From Methylophaga sp. (GTDB lineage Bacteria; Pseudomonadota; Gammaproteobacteria; Nitrosococcales; Methylophagaceae): a stretch of 64,000 nt of DNA. Both the position numbers and the translations under genes were made by a program. Positions within the stretch are counted from its first letter, which is position 1; every line of letters starts with the position of its first letter. Below, in pieces: positions 1 through 10,069 of this stretch. The stretch covers positions 124,001 through 188,000 of the forward strand of contig NZ_VENF01000004.1 of NCBI RefSeq assembly GCF_009711715.1. The letters are read 5' to 3'. Below the pieces are notes generated by a model. It saw only the letters and a program-made list of their open reading frames with translations, was not told the DNA's origin and made no database searches.

Positions 1-349
1 GCAGGCGAAAATCACTCAGTTCGCCGTCCCGGATGGCTATCAGCCGTTCAGGTTGTAAAACAAAGGCTACGGAAACAGTCTGGTGCCGCCCTTCAGCCAT
101 CGCCAGAAACAGCGTGTGCAGATGCAGTCCATCCTGATCGGTAAAACAGCGAGCTGAGGCCTCAATTTCCTCGACATCATCGACATCGGGCAATTCATCA
201 CTGAACAACCGGGCCAGGAGCACCCGCTCTTGCTCATCCGGTTCCAGCGCATCAATCCAGTCTGCTTCCAGCAACTGGGCGCCAATGCGATGTTCATCTA
301 TCGGTATTTCCTGAATCAATCCATGTGCAATCTGATACAGACGTAACAT
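1..349 (-). CDS. CorA-family magnesium/cobalt transporter, N-terminal part (runs off left edge)
   Basis: The minus strand is open from an ATG at 349 to the window edge, giving 116 visible residues. A GAGGAG ribosome site lies just upstream of the ATG. The visible part reads like the cytoplasmic N-terminal domain of CorA: an MLRLYQ start, a W-I-D-A-L-E-P patch near residue 32, a stretch equivalent to the family's 'IE-SSR' (here IEASAR), and an LIAIRDG strand near the end. CorA proteins are homopentameric inner-membrane channels for Mg2+. The C-terminal membrane part with the GMN signature would lie left of the window, so the family call rests on the N-terminal pattern only. Confidence 0.62.
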   Translation of the reverse strand, partial: MLRLYQIAHGLIQEIPIDEHRIGAQLLEADWIDALEPDEQERVLLARLFSDELPDVDDVEEIEASARCFTDQDGLHLHTLFLAMAEGRHQTVSVAFVLQPERLIAIRDGELSDFRL

Positions 350-389
350 GAGGACTCCTCTCAGTTGTCAGAATGGTCCGGTACCCTGT

Positions 390-1742
390 CTATAGGCTGT
401 TTTGGCGGTCCTGGCCCGGTGCAAGCGAGAAGTAACGCCGGCTTTCCTGCCTGACGATGCCTGACAGCAACAAAACACCAATCAGGTTGGGAATTGCCAT
501 CAGGCCGTTCATCAGATCAGAGAAATTCCAGACAAAACTGAGTTCGCGGGTGGCGCCGACCATCACCATCAGCACAAAAACGACCCGAAAGACGATAATG
601 GCCCGCTCATTTATCAGATATTCGATCGCTTTTTCTCCATAATAGCTCCAGCCTATCAGGGTCGAAAAGGCAAACAAAGCGGTGGAGACGGCCACAATAA
701 GGGTACCCGCTTCTCCCAGCGTTTGAGCAAAACTGAGGCTGGTCAGAATACCGGCACTGACACCTTCACGCCAGACGTCGGCAGTCAGAATAACCAGTGC
801 TGTCGCCGTGCAGACCACCAGCGTGTCGATAAAAGTCTGGGTCATCGATACCAGGGCCTGTTTAACCGGATCAGCAGTTCTGGCGGCAGCGGCGGCAATA
901 GGCGCGGAACCCAGTCCCGACTCATTCGAAAACACGCCGCGGGCCACACCGTAACGAATTGCCGCTGCAACTGCAGCCCCGGCAAAACCGCCCCCGGCGG
1001 CAATGGGATTAAAAGCATGCCAGAAAATCAGACCAAAGGCTTCCGGCACCTCACTGGCGTTAAGCGTAATCACCACCAGTGCTGTCCCCAGATAAGCCAC
1101 GATCATGAAAGGCACCAGCATGGAAGTGAAGCGACCGATAGCACGGATACCACCAATCAATACCAGGCCGGTGAGGACCATCAGAATCGTGCCGGTGAGC
1201 CAGTCGGCCATGCCGAAGACTTCATTAAGCACCGCTGCAGCCGAATTGGCCTGGGTCATATTACCGATACCGAAAGCAGCACCGGCGGTAAAGACAGCGA
1301 ACAGCCAGCCCAGCCAGGGCAGGCCTGCGCCCTTGGAGATGTAATACATCGGGCCACCGCGCATACCATTGTCACCCTGCTCCCGATATTTCACCGCCAA
1401 CAGCGCTTCGGCATACTTGGTAGCCATACCGACCAGACCGGTTACCCACATCCAGAATACGGCACCGGGACCGCCCAATGTGATCGCGGTCGCCACGCCG
1501 ACAATATTGCCGATCCCGACAGTGGCCGCGAGCGCAGTGGTCAGCGCAGCAAAATGGCTGATATCACCGTGACCTTTATGATCCTTATCAAATACCAGTC
1601 GGAAAGCATGGCCCAGCGCACGGAACTGTAAGCCTCTGAGAATAATGGTGAGATAGACGCCAGTACCAACCAGCAGGATCAGCATCGGCGGGCCCCAAAC
1701 CCAGCCTGACAGGGTGGAGACCCATTGCGACAGCGTTTCCAT
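390..1742 (-). CDS. Sodium:alanine/glycine symporter, AGCS family
   Basis: A 450-residue inner-membrane protein with about ten hydrophobic segments, the usual length for the alanine/glycine:cation symporter family (AgcS/AlsT/DagA). Family hallmarks visible are the TVGIGNIVG stretch near residue 94, GGPGAVFWMW around 109-118, GGPMYYIS near 130 and a FSNESGLGSAPI motif in the middle third. Members import small neutral amino acids with Na+. It lies between the corA-like gene and mnmE, all on the minus strand, with about 90 bases to mnmE. The exact substrate cannot be read from sequence. Confidence 0.9.
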   Translation of the reverse strand: METLSQWVSTLSGWVWGPPMLILLVGTGVYLTIILRGLQFRALGHAFRLVFDKDHKGHGDISHFAALTTALAATVGIGNIVGVATAITLGGPGAVFWMWVTGLVGMATKYAEALLAVKYREQGDNGMRGGPMYYISKGAGLPWLGWLFAVFTAGAAFGIGNMTQANSAAAVLNEVFGMADWLTGTILMVLTGLVLIGGIRAIGRFTSMLVPFMIVAYLGTALVVITLNASEVPEAFGLIFWHAFNPIAAGGGFAGAAVAAAIRYGVARGVFSNESGLGSAPIAAAAARTADPVKQALVSMTQTFIDTLVVCTATALVILTADVWREGVSAGILTSLSFAQTLGEAGTLIVAVSTALFAFSTLIGWSYYGEKAIEYLINERAIIVFRVVFVLMVMVGATRELSFVWNFSDLMNGLMAIPNLIGVLLLSGIVRQESRRYFSLAPGQDRQNSL

Positions 1743-1830
1743 AGCGTTTTCCTAAGGCAAGTTCTGACTGAACTTATGTTAGTTAGCTGACAGTGTCAAA
1801 CCACGGCGGTTTATCAGCAGCAAAACAGCA

Positions 1831-3174
1831 TTACTTGCCGATGCAGAAGCTGGAGAAAATATGGTCTAGCAGATCTTCGGTAGTGAACGTGCCGGTGATT
1901 TCACCCAGCGCGTTCTGGGCCTGCCGCAGCTCTTCGGCCAGCAGCTCACCGGCTCCCATGCCTGCCAGACAGTCATAGCCGTTCACAATCGCCTGACGGG
2001 CACGTGACAGGGCATCCAGATGACGACGACGGGCAATAAACACCCCCTCCTCTTCCGGATGGAAGCCTACCGCCTGATACAGGTGCTGTCGCAGCAGATC
2101 CAGACCCTCGCCGGTTTTGGCTGACAGGAAAATTGTCGGTTTGCCGTCCTCTATGGTTTCAGTAGCCTCATGTCCACTGCGATCAATCTTGTTGCGAATC
2201 ACGGTGAGCGGTTTGTCGGCTGGCATGTCTTCAAGGATTTTTCTGTCCTGTGCCGTCATACCGTGACCATCATCGATAATCAGCAGGATATGATCGGCCT
2301 GCGCCAGTTCGTTCTGGGTGCGACGGATGCCTTCCAACTCCACCACATCATTGGTCGCTTCATGCAAACCGGCGGTATCTGAAATACGCAGCGGCATACC
2401 CTGCAGATGAATCTGTTCCCGTAAAACGTCTCGGGTGGTACCGGCAACATCAGTGACGATGGCCGCATCATGTCCTGCCAGCTGATTGTGCAGGCTGGAT
2501 TTACCGGCATTGGGCTGACCGGCCAGCACGACGCTGATGCCTTCACGCAGCAGTCGACCCTGACGAGCACTGCTGGTGATACCATCCAGCGTTTTGAGCA
2601 AATCCTGTAACTGTCTGTCGACTTGCGCTTCGGCCAGAAAGTCGATTTCCTCATCGGCAAAATCGATCGAAGCTTCAACATACATGCGAAGATGCGTCAG
2701 TTCTTCCAGAAAGGCATTAATGCGTCTGGAGAAGTCGCCCTGCAGCGAGCGGACCGCACTACGCGCCGCCTGTTCAGTCGAACTTTCGATAAGATCAGCC
2801 ACAGCTTCAGCCTGAGCCAGATCCATTTTGTTGTTGAGAAAAGCGCGCTCAGAGAATTCGCCGGGACGGGCCATACGGGCGCCCAGCTCAATCGCGCGCT
2901 GGCACAGTTGATCCATGACCAGCGGACTGCCGTGCCCCTGCAGTTCAACCACATCTTCACCCGTGAACGAGGCCGGACCAGGAAAATACAGGGCGATGCC
3001 GCTGTCGATGATTTCCCCTGCCTGGTCAAGGAAATGGGTGAACTGCGCATAACGCGCTGGCGGTAATCTGCCGCAGACTGCCTGAACGATTTCTGCGGCC
3101 TGCTTGCCTGAAATCCTGACCACGCCCACGCCACCGCGACCTGGCGGGGTGGCGACTGCGACAATGGTTTCCAT
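1831..3174 (-). CDS. mnmE: tRNA uridine-5-carboxymethylaminomethyl modification GTPase MnmE
   Basis: 447 residues, the normal length for MnmE (TrmE). The N-terminal formyl-THF-binding domain starts [21 protein letters not shown] helical domain is interrupted by a Ras-like G domain with GQPNAGKSS (G1), an AGTTRD switch, DTAGLHE (G3) and NKID (G4). The chain ends with the invariant C-x-G-K (FCIGK), whose Cys is required for catalysis. With MnmG it modifies the wobble uridine of several tRNAs. It follows yidC by 6 bases in the conserved origin-linked order rpmH-rnpA-yidD-yidC-mnmE. Confidence 0.97.
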   Translation of the reverse strand: METIVAVATPPGRGGVGVVRISGKQAAEIVQAVCGRLPPARYAQFTHFLDQAGEIIDSGIALYFPGPASFTGEDVVELQGHGSPLVMDQLCQRAIELGARMARPGEFSERAFLNNKMDLAQAEAVADLIESSTEQAARSAVRSLQGDFSRRINAFLEELTHLRMYVEASIDFADEEIDFLAEAQVDRQLQDLLKTLDGITSSARQGRLLREGISVVLAGQPNAGKSSLHNQLAGHDAAIVTDVAGTTRDVLREQIHLQGMPLRISDTAGLHEATNDVVELEGIRRTQNELAQADHILLIIDDGHGMTAQDRKILEDMPADKPLTVIRNKIDRSGHEATETIEDGKPTIFLSAKTGEGLDLLRQHLYQAVGFHPEEEGVFIARRRHLDALSRARQAIVNGYDCLAGMGAGELLAEELRQAQNALGEITGTFTTEDLLDHIFSSFCIGK

Positions 3175-3180
3175 ACCGGC

Positions 3181-4818
3181 TTAGAGTGCCCCCATTTTAC
3201 GGGTGATGTACCACTGCTGGGCAATCGACAACAGGTTATTGACCAGCCAGTAAAGCACCAGACCGGCGGGGAAGAAGGCGAAGAATACGGTGAACACCAA
3301 CGGGAAGATCTTCATCATCATTGCCTGAGCCGGATCCTGCGGCGCCGGATTCAGTTTCTGCTGGAACCACATCGACAGACCAAACAGGACCGGCAGCACA
3401 AAATAAGGATCCATCGCGGTCAGGTCATTGATCCAGAGCATAAAGTCAGCCTGACGCAGTTCGATACTTTCCACCAGCACCCAGTAGAACGCCAGGAACA
3501 CCGGCATCTGAACCAGGATAGGCAGACAGCCGCCGAGCGGATTGATCTTCTCGGTACGGTATAGATCCATCATCGCCTGATTGAACTTCTGCTTGTCATC
3601 GCCGTAGCGCTCTTTCAGCTGCGCCAGTTTCGGCGTCAGCTTGCGCATACCGGCCATGGAGCGGTAGCTCGCCGCTGACAGCTTGAAGAAAGCCAGTTTG
3701 ATCAGCACAGTCAGCAGAACAATCGACCAGCCCCAGTTGCCGGTCAGCTTGTGCAGCCATTCCATCACCCAGAACAGCGGTTCGGAAATGATGGTCAGAA
3801 TGCCATAATCAACGGTCAGAGGCAGATTTTTGGCGACCTGCTCCAGGCGTTCATGTTTTTTCGGGCCGAGGTATAACTTGTAATCAGCCTGCGCCTGCTG
3901 GCCGGCTTCTGCGGTAATCACCGGCATTCGGACGCCGGCGACATAGTTACTGTTGTTGATGGAACGTCCATAAAAGCCGAGTTCGGCTTCCTGTGGCGGC
4001 ACAATGGCGCCGACAAAGTAATGCTGGATCATTGCCGCCCAACCGTTATTCACGCTACGGTTGTATGGCGCTTCTTCCAGTTCATCGAAGTCGACTTTCT
4101 GATATTCGTTGCCTTCGCTGGAAAAGACCGCACCGGTGTAGGTATAGATGAACATGGAACCGTCATCACTGCGGTTGCGGTTAAGCTGGGCATAAGGGTA
4201 AGCCGAGAAACCGTCAGCAGTCTGGTTGATAACCTGATAATCAACCCCAACCACGTAGCTGTCGCGCTTGAAGGTATAGGTTTTGATGACCTGGAGACCA
4301 GCCTCATTCTGCCAGTAGAGCGGGACTTTAATTTCATTCTGGCCTTCCTGCAGCACATATTCCATATTTTCTGCACGGAATTGCGCGTAGTGGGTCGGCG
4401 CATCGCCTTCCGCACGTAGACCTGACTGGGTCACAAAGAAGTGGCTGGCAGTATCATTGAGGAACTGTACCGGTGTGTCGGGCTTGTCCGAGCTGACAGC
4501 ATAATCGAGCAAGGCCAGTTCACGAATATCGCCGCCCTGGGTGCTGATTTTCAAATCCATCACATCAGTTTTAACATGCACCTTTTCAGTCACGGCACTG
4601 GCTTCGGGCGAGTTCGGTACATCCGGTAGTGATTCAGCGGTTTGCGCCGGCAGTTCCGGCAGGTCAGCTTCAGCATCTGCCGGAGAACCATTAACGGTGT
4701 CGGTCTCTGTTTCCGCGGTTTGCTGCTGGGGACGGACATAATCAGTCTGCCAAGCTTCCCATAACAGCAGAGAAACGATAAGCAGGCCAAAAATAAATAG
4801 CGTTCTGAGATTATCCAT
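3181..4818 (-). CDS. yidC: Membrane protein insertase YidC
   Basis: 545 residues, close to E. coli YidC. An N-terminal membrane anchor (residues about 4-20) is followed by an acidic, low-complexity linker, a large periplasmic beta-sandwich domain, and the conserved C-terminal Oxa1-like core with about five membrane segments (GGCLPILVQMPVFLAFYW and NPAPQDPAQAMMMKIFPLVF are typical). YidC inserts inner-membrane proteins alone or with SecYEG, including F-ATPase subunit c. Its start overlaps the end of yidD by 8 bases, so translation is probably coupled. Confidence 0.97.
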   Translation of the reverse strand: MDNLRTLFIFGLLIVSLLLWEAWQTDYVRPQQQTAETETDTVNGSPADAEADLPELPAQTAESLPDVPNSPEASAVTEKVHVKTDVMDLKISTQGGDIRELALLDYAVSSDKPDTPVQFLNDTASHFFVTQSGLRAEGDAPTHYAQFRAENMEYVLQEGQNEIKVPLYWQNEAGLQVIKTYTFKRDSYVVGVDYQVINQTADGFSAYPYAQLNRNRSDDGSMFIYTYTGAVFSSEGNEYQKVDFDELEEAPYNRSVNNGWAAMIQHYFVGAIVPPQEAELGFYGRSINNSNYVAGVRMPVITAEAGQQAQADYKLYLGPKKHERLEQVAKNLPLTVDYGILTIISEPLFWVMEWLHKLTGNWGWSIVLLTVLIKLAFFKLSAASYRSMAGMRKLTPKLAQLKERYGDDKQKFNQAMMDLYRTEKINPLGGCLPILVQMPVFLAFYWVLVESIELRQADFMLWINDLTAMDPYFVLPVLFGLSMWFQQKLNPAPQDPAQAMMMKIFPLVFTVFFAFFPAGLVLYWLVNNLLSIAQQWYITRKMGAL

Positions 4819-5047
4819 TGTGAGTCTTTGTTTTTAATTCGGGAACGGGATCCACGCCACCCGCATGCCAGGGATGACAACGTGACAAGCGACGCAAACC
4901 GAGCCAGGTACCGCGGACGGCACCAAAGCGCTCGATGGCCTCAATCATATACTGTGAACAGGTAGGCTGGAAGCGGCAATGCATACCGACAAACGGGCTC
5001 AACAAAAGCTTATAGGCTCGAACGAGACTGATCAGGAATTTTGCCAT
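4811..5047 (-). CDS. yidD: Membrane protein insertion efficiency factor YidD
   Basis: 78 residues from the ATG at 5047 (MAKFLISLVRAYKLLLSPF). An upstream in-frame start exists but would overlap rnpA more deeply and adds non-conserved residues. The family hallmark CRFQPTCSQYMIEAIERFG is present, with the C-x6-C-S-Q-Y core and the RCHPWHAGGVDPVP tail. YidD is a small peripheral membrane protein that helps YidC-mediated insertion. The gene overlaps rnpA by 16 bases and yidC by 8. Confidence 0.95.
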   Translation of the reverse strand: MAKFLISLVRAYKLLLSPFVGMHCRFQPTCSQYMIEAIERFGAVRGTWLGLRRLSRCHPWHAGGVDPVPELKTKTHNG

Positions 5048-5385
5048 TGCGCCACCACTGTTAACCAATGTCGCTCCAATGCTGCCCAAATTTGCGCGCT
5101 GTCCAGTTGGTCAAGGCCGGGTCGGGACAACACCACAATGTCGATGTTGGAGAAGCTGGATTGATGCTGTCGGAACGACTCGCGAATAATCCGCTTCAAG
5201 CGGTTGCGGCGGCTGGCGAGCTTAACGTGCTTCTTTGCTATGGCCAGCCCCAGCCGGGGATGTCCGACTGAATTATCAACCGTTAGGACCGTCAGGCCAC
5301 CCCCTCCGGTGCGTTTCCCCTGACGGAAAACCCGAGAAAAATCTCCCGGGCGGTTCATTCTCATGGCTCGGCTGAATGTGGCCAA
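5032..5385 (-). CDS. rnpA: Ribonuclease P protein component
   Basis: 117 residues. The RNR signature is present (RNRLKRIIRESFR, about residues 60-72), as is a basic N-terminal region (FSRVFRQGKRTGGGG) that binds RNase P RNA. RnpA assists the catalytic RNA in maturing tRNA 5' ends. It sits directly downstream of rpmH with about 29 bases between, as in most bacteria. Translation could begin at the first Met or at the Met at residue 8 (MRMNRPGDF). Confidence 0.95.
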   Translation of the reverse strand: MATFSRAMRMNRPGDFSRVFRQGKRTGGGGLTVLTVDNSVGHPRLGLAIAKKHVKLASRRNRLKRIIRESFRQHQSSFSNIDIVVLSRPGLDQLDSAQIWAALERHWLTVVAQWQNS

Positions 5386-5414
5386 GTCATGCCCTCCTAG
5401 AGAGGTCAGAGGGA

Positions 5415-5549
5415 TTAAACTGACAGTTTTGCGCGGCCTTTGGCGCGACGAGCGTTGATAACGCGACGACCACCGACAGTTTTCATGCGGGCACGGAAAC
5501 CGTGAGTACGCTTGCGCTTCAAATTGCTAGGTTGAAAAGTACGTTTCAT
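5415..5549 (-). CDS. rpmH: 50S ribosomal protein L34
   Basis: A 44-codon gene read by hand on the minus strand: it starts [18 protein letters not shown] and ends GRAKLSV before a TAA. This is the almost invariant bacterial L34 sequence, very basic and of normal length. It leads the rpmH-rnpA-yidD-yidC-mnmE operon and is transcribed divergently from dnaA, with 269 bases between the two genes. Confidence 0.98.
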   Translation of the reverse strand: MKRTFQPSNLKRKRTHGFRARMKTVGGRRVINARRAKGRAKLSV

Positions 5550-5818
5550 TTCACCAACTCCAGAACTAGTGTTTATTTCGCCGCCTGTGGCTTTGTTGAG
5601 CAGTAATACCAGCCAGGCAAAAAGACACGGGATTATAAAGTTTCCAACGGCATCAAGTCAAACCAGAATCATTCAGAGGTGTTAATGTGATTTTACTTGC
5701 CAAACCAGACGCAGAAAGATAACTTTAGAGGTCTTGCGTCGGACGCTATACTATAGCAAACATTAACCGGCAGCACCTCTTTATTTTTAACTAAGCGATT
5801 GATAATCAAGGAGTTCAT
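5550..5818. other. Divergent rpmH/dnaA intergenic region
   Basis: A 269-base AT-leaning gap that must hold the promoters for rpmH (leftward) and dnaA (rightward). I scanned both strands by eye for TTATNCACA-type DnaA boxes and found no good match, so I do not call oriC here. The dnaA ribosome site AAGGAG is at 5808-5813. Confidence 0.5.
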
Positions 5819-7186
5819 GTGTCCTCACCCCTTTGGGAAAAATGTCTGTCCCATCTCGAAGGTGATCTCTCGGCACAGCAGCTGAACACATGGCTCCGGC
5901 CTCTGCAGGCTATCGAAACTGAAGATAGTTTGCGCTTACTTGCTCCCAATCCCTATGTTAAAGCCTGGGTACAGGAACAGCTGGAACAACAGATCAACAG
6001 TCTGATTCACAGTTTAAGTCAGGGTCTGATTGCGCGGGTGGCGATTGAGGTCGGTGCGGTACCGGCCGAAGAGATCAAACCTCGCCGCAACACAGCGCCG
6101 GTGAGTGAAGTTGTGACACCGCAGCCGGAAAAGGCAGTGCCGGCTAAAACCGAGCCCGCTATCGGCAGTCCGATGAACCCGCTGTTTACTTTTGATAACT
6201 ATATCGAAGGTAAATCCAATCAGATCGCCCGCGCGGCCTCACTTCATGTTGCCGAAGCGCCTGGCACCAGTGGCTATAACCCTTTATTTCTGTATGGCGG
6301 CACCGGCCTGGGTAAAACCCACCTGATGCTTGCCGTCGGCAATAAGATCAAACAGAACAATCCCAAAGCACGGGTGATTTACCTGTCTTCCGAGCGCTTT
6401 GTACAGGATATGATCACCGCATTGCGCAACAATGCCATTGATCAGTTCAAGGCACACTATCGCAGCGCTGATGCCCTGTTGATTGATGATATTCAGTTTT
6501 TTGCCAAGAAAGAGCGCTCACAGGAAGAATTTTTCTATACCTTCAACAGCCTGCTGGAAGGCCAGCGCCAAATCATTCTGACCTGCGATCGTTTTCCCAA
6601 GGAAGTGGAAAACCTCGACGAGCGGTTGCAGTCGCGCCTGGGCTGGGGTCTGACAGTTGCCATCGAGCCGCCCGAGCTGGAAACCCGCGTCGCCATTCTG
6701 ATTAAAAAAGCGCACCAGAACCTGATTACCCTGCCGGAAGATGTCGCCTTTTTCATTGCCAAACGCATCAAATCCAATGTGCGTGATCTGGAAGGCGCTC
6801 TGCAACGTGTACTGGCTTTTTCCCGCTTCACCAACCAGCCGCTGTCGATTGATATGGCACAGGAAGCGCTTAAAGATCTGCTGGCGCTGCATCAGAAACT
6901 GGTAACGCTGGAAAGCATTCAAAAAACGGTGGCCGAATATTTCAAAGTGCGCGTCTCTGATCTGCTATCGAAAAAACGCACCCGTTCCATTGCCCGCCCG
7001 CGCCAGATAGCGATGGCACTGGCCAAGGAGCTGACCAGCCACAGTCTGCCGGAAATCGGCGACTCGTTTGGTGGCCGCGATCACACCACGGTGCTGCATG
7101 CCACCCGCAAGGTGGCGGAGCTGCGCGAAACAGATAATCGCATCGAGGAAGATTACCGTAACCTGTTACGAACCCTGTCGAGTTAA
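5819..7186 (+). CDS. dnaA: Chromosomal replication initiator protein DnaA
   Basis: 455 residues from a GTG at 5819, five bases after AAGGAG; the overlapping ATG at 5817 is in another frame. Domain I (about 1-85, [25 protein letters not shown]) is followed by a Pro/Ala-rich linker. The AAA+ domain III carries Walker [10 protein letters not shown] near residue 160 and Walker [10 protein letters not shown]. Domain IV has the DnaA-box-binding signature [15 protein letters not shown] near the C-terminus. It initiates replication at oriC. dnaN follows 27 bases later. Confidence 0.98.
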   Translation: MSSPLWEKCLSHLEGDLSAQQLNTWLRPLQAIETEDSLRLLAPNPYVKAWVQEQLEQQINSLIHSLSQGLIARVAIEVGAVPAEEIKPRRNTAPVSEVVTPQPEKAVPAKTEPAIGSPMNPLFTFDNYIEGKSNQIARAASLHVAEAPGTSGYNPLFLYGGTGLGKTHLMLAVGNKIKQNNPKARVIYLSSERFVQDMITALRNNAIDQFKAHYRSADALLIDDIQFFAKKERSQEEFFYTFNSLLEGQRQIILTCDRFPKEVENLDERLQSRLGWGLTVAIEPPELETRVAILIKKAHQNLITLPEDVAFFIAKRIKSNVRDLEGALQRVLAFSRFTNQPLSIDMAQEALKDLLALHQKLVTLESIQKTVAEYFKVRVSDLLSKKRTRSIARPRQIAMALAKELTSHSLPEIGDSFGGRDHTTVLHATRKVAELRETDNRIEEDYRNLLRTLSS

Positions 7187-7213
7187 TCAATAACGGACCC
7201 TGAGAGAATCACC

Positions 7214-8317
7214 ATGGAATTCACTGTCAGCCAAGAAACCCTCGTCCGGCCACTGCAGCTGGTGTGCAGTATTGTTGAACGGCGTGCGACCCTGCCCATT
7301 CTGTCCAATCTGCTGCTGCGGACACATGGTAACCAGCTGTCGATGACCAGTACCGATATGGAACTGGAAATGATTGCAACACTGCCGGTTTCGGTGGAAA
7401 CCGAAGGCAAAACCACGGTCTCGGCGCGTAAGCTGCTCGATATTGTCCGTGCCTTACCCAGCAATGCCACCATCAGCTTCAGTGCTGCCGATAACAAAGC
7501 TTTGGTCAAAACCGGCAAGAGCCGCTTTTCTCTGGCCACCCTGTCCAGCGATGACTTTCCGGATAGTGAAGGCGCCAATTATGTGGATGAGATTGGGTTG
7601 CCGCAGTCAGCGCTGAAAGCCCTGATTGATGAAACCAGTTTTGCTATGGCCAGCCAGGATGTTCGCTACTACCTCAATGGTTTGTTGCTGGAACGGGAAG
7701 GTACAACCTTACGCGCGGTCGCCACTGATGGGCACCGCCTGGCTCTGGGCAGCCTGACCACCGCTAATCCGGTTGAGGAAAAAAACAGCGTCATTGTGCC
7801 GCGTAAAGCGATTATCGAGCTGGGACGACTGCTCAACGACACCGATGACGAAGTGAAGCTCGCTTTCAGTAACCAGCAGATCAAAGTGGAACTGCCCGAT
7901 ATTCATTTCACTTCCAAGCTGATTGACGGTCAGTTCCCGAACTACGAACGGGTATTGCCGCTGGGTGGTGACAAGGAAGTGCTGGCCGATCGTGATGAAC
8001 TCAAACAGGCCCTGTCACGCGCAGCGATTCTCTCCAATGACAAGCACCGCAGCGTCCGTATCAATCTCGATACCGATCAGCTCAAAGCCACGGTCACCAA
8101 CCAGGAACAGGAATCAGCGGAAGAAGAAATCAGCGTCGATTACAAGGGCACGGCGCTGGAAATCGCATTTAACAATGCCTATCTACTGGATCTGCTCAAT
8201 GCCATGCCGGATGAGAAGGTCAAAATCACCTTTACTGATGAAACCAGCAGCGCCTTGATTACGCCAGCGGATCCACAGTATGAACGTCAGTATGTCGTGA
8301 TGCCGATGCGGCTGTAA
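7214..8317 (+). CDS. dnaN: DNA polymerase III beta subunit (sliding clamp)
   Basis: 367 residues, the family's standard length, beginning MEFTVSQETLVRPLQLV and ending with the typical YVVMPMRL tail that lines the partner-binding groove. The three repeated clamp domains are recognisable, including ATDGHRLAL in domain 2. The dimeric ring tethers replicative polymerase to DNA. It follows dnaA as usual, but recF and gyrB, which commonly come next, are absent; the next gene is an antiporter on the other strand, only 3 bases away. Confidence 0.97.
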   Translation: MEFTVSQETLVRPLQLVCSIVERRATLPILSNLLLRTHGNQLSMTSTDMELEMIATLPVSVETEGKTTVSARKLLDIVRALPSNATISFSAADNKALVKTGKSRFSLATLSSDDFPDSEGANYVDEIGLPQSALKALIDETSFAMASQDVRYYLNGLLLEREGTTLRAVATDGHRLALGSLTTANPVEEKNSVIVPRKAIIELGRLLNDTDDEVKLAFSNQQIKVELPDIHFTSKLIDGQFPNYERVLPLGGDKEVLADRDELKQALSRAAILSNDKHRSVRINLDTDQLKATVTNQEQESAEEEISVDYKGTALEIAFNNAYLLDLLNAMPDEKVKITFTDETSSALITPADPQYERQYVVMPMRL

Positions 8318-8320
8318 GTC

Positions 8321-10057
8321 TCAGTGCTTGAGTTCGCCGAGAACAACCTTGTTTTCGGTGACTTTCTGCACGACATTGGAATAGTAGTCGTCACGGAACT
8401 CATTGATAACCTGCCGGGTTTTATCCTGATCCACGCCACTGCCCAGTAACACTTCTTCGGTCAAGCGGAGGCTGGTTTCCAGTGTTTCCGATACCGTGGT
8501 GGTCGCGCCCAGCGTGATCAAATCAGCACAGTGCCTGCGATCGCGGGCCCGGGCATGGATTGGCATATTGGGATAAAACTGCCGAACCTGAGATACCAGT
8601 CGGTCAATCTGTCCCGGATCATCCAGCGTCACCACAATCATTTTGGCATGATCGGCACCTGCCGCCTGCAGCACTTTGACTTTGCTGGCATCACCAAAAA
8701 ACACCGGAAACCCCTGTGCCCGCGCATCCTTGACCCGATGCTGTTTCATATCAAGGGCAATATATGGCACGCCGGCAGCCCCCAGCAGTGTCCCGACCCG
8801 CGCCCCGACCCGGCCGAAACCGGCCAGTATCACGTGCTCTTCGCTGGCCTCAACAAACTCGGCATAATCTTCATCCTCGCTCGGTGTCGGGGTGTAAAAA
8901 CGTATCAACAAACTATTCGTCAGTTTGACCACAAACGGGGTCAGCACCATGGTCAGCGCGATAACCAGCGTCAGCATATCGCCAATGGCTTTATCCAGCA
9001 CACCGGAAGCAGCAGCAAAGCCGAATAACACAAAACCGAACTCCCCGCTTTGTGACAATAATGTGCCTGTTTGCAGGGAAATATCATGGCGGGCACCGGA
9101 AATTCTGGCGAGTACATAGACCACAGAAGCCTTGAGCAGCATCAGCCCAAGGGTCATCGTAATAATGTTGCCAAGCTGCTCCCACATCAGGCTGAAATCA
9201 ATTCCCATGCCCACCGTCATAAAGAACAGCCCTAGCAAAATGCCGCGGAATGGCAGGATATCGGCTTCGATCTGATGCCGGTAGTGGGATTCTGCCAGCA
9301 TCACACCGGCCAGAAACGCCCCTAGTGCCATGGAAAAGCCAACCGCCTCCATCACCCAGGCAACGCCCAGCACCAGCAACACGGCAACGGCAATAAACAC
9401 TTCCGGGTCCTGACTGGCGACAATCCGTTCCAGTACCGGATTAAGCAGATAACGGCCGGCAAACAATAAAGCAAGGATGACCAGCACCGCATAGAGCGGC
9501 TTCAAACTCGGCTCCATAATCTCTGTGCTGCCGCCGGCAGCAAAATAGGAAACCAGTGCCAACAGTGGAACAACGGCAATATCCTGTAGCAGCAGAACTG
9601 AGAATGACATCCGTCCCATAACAGTAGAAATGCCGCCACGTTCAGCCAGCAGTTTCAGACAGAATGCCGTGGAAGACAGTGCCAGACCAAAACCGATAAT
9701 GATGGCACTTTGATTGGAAATACCAAGCCAGATGGCTATGCCGTAAATCAGACCGGCCGTAATCAACACTTGCCCCAGCCCCAGACCGATAACCATTTTG
9801 CGCATCTGCCAGAGCTTGTCAGGTTTTAGCTCAATACCCAGCAGAAAAAGCAGAAAAATAACGCCAAATTCGGCTAAATGGCGGATATCTTCGACTTCGG
9901 TAATCACACCGAAGCCCCATGGTCCCAACACCACACCGGCCGTCAGGTAACCCAGGATCGCCCCCAGCCGGATCTTATGAAAAAACGGGATAATCACCAC
10001 CGTGGCCAGCAACAGTGCCAGAATATCTACCAGGTAATGTCCGCCCGCCTCTTGCAC
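8321..10057 (-). CDS. CPA2-family monovalent cation:proton antiporter with TrkA-N domain (KefB/KefC-like)
   Basis: 578 residues. An N-terminal Na+/H+ exchanger domain with about 12-13 hydrophobic segments (residues 5-385) is followed by a cytoplasmic Rossmann-type TrkA-N domain starting at HVILAGFGRVGARVG (near residue 408), which would bind NAD(H). The LFLLGIELKP and GFGLALSSTAFCLKLL stretches are typical of KefB/KefC/YbaL relatives. Members export K+ or exchange Na+/K+ for H+; glutathione gating of the Kef type is not shown here. It ends 3 bases from the end of dnaN, tail to tail, and is 12 bases downstream of hemY. Confidence 0.9.
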   Translation of the reverse strand: MQEAGGHYLVDILALLLATVVIIPFFHKIRLGAILGYLTAGVVLGPWGFGVITEVEDIRHLAEFGVIFLLFLLGIELKPDKLWQMRKMVIGLGLGQVLITAGLIYGIAIWLGISNQSAIIIGFGLALSSTAFCLKLLAERGGISTVMGRMSFSVLLLQDIAVVPLLALVSYFAAGGSTEIMEPSLKPLYAVLVILALLFAGRYLLNPVLERIVASQDPEVFIAVAVLLVLGVAWVMEAVGFSMALGAFLAGVMLAESHYRHQIEADILPFRGILLGLFFMTVGMGIDFSLMWEQLGNIITMTLGLMLLKASVVYVLARISGARHDISLQTGTLLSQSGEFGFVLFGFAAASGVLDKAIGDMLTLVIALTMVLTPFVVKLTNSLLIRFYTPTPSEDEDYAEFVEASEEHVILAGFGRVGARVGTLLGAAGVPYIALDMKQHRVKDARAQGFPVFFGDASKVKVLQAAGADHAKMIVVTLDDPGQIDRLVSQVRQFYPNMPIHARARDRRHCADLITLGATTTVSETLETSLRLTEEVLLGSGVDQDKTRQVINEFRDDYYSNVVQKVTENKVVLGELKH

Positions 10058-10069
10058 TTGCTCGCTCTC

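Noticed and set aside
723..1631. Long open frame of 302 codons antisense to the alanine symporter
   Set aside because: It is opposite a gene with clear family motifs, has no recognisable family, and its composition is that of a shadow frame.
5550..5818. Possible oriC in the rpmH-dnaA gap
   Set aside because: I could not find convincing DnaA boxes on either strand. The origin may lie beyond the window, near gidA upstream of the atp genes.
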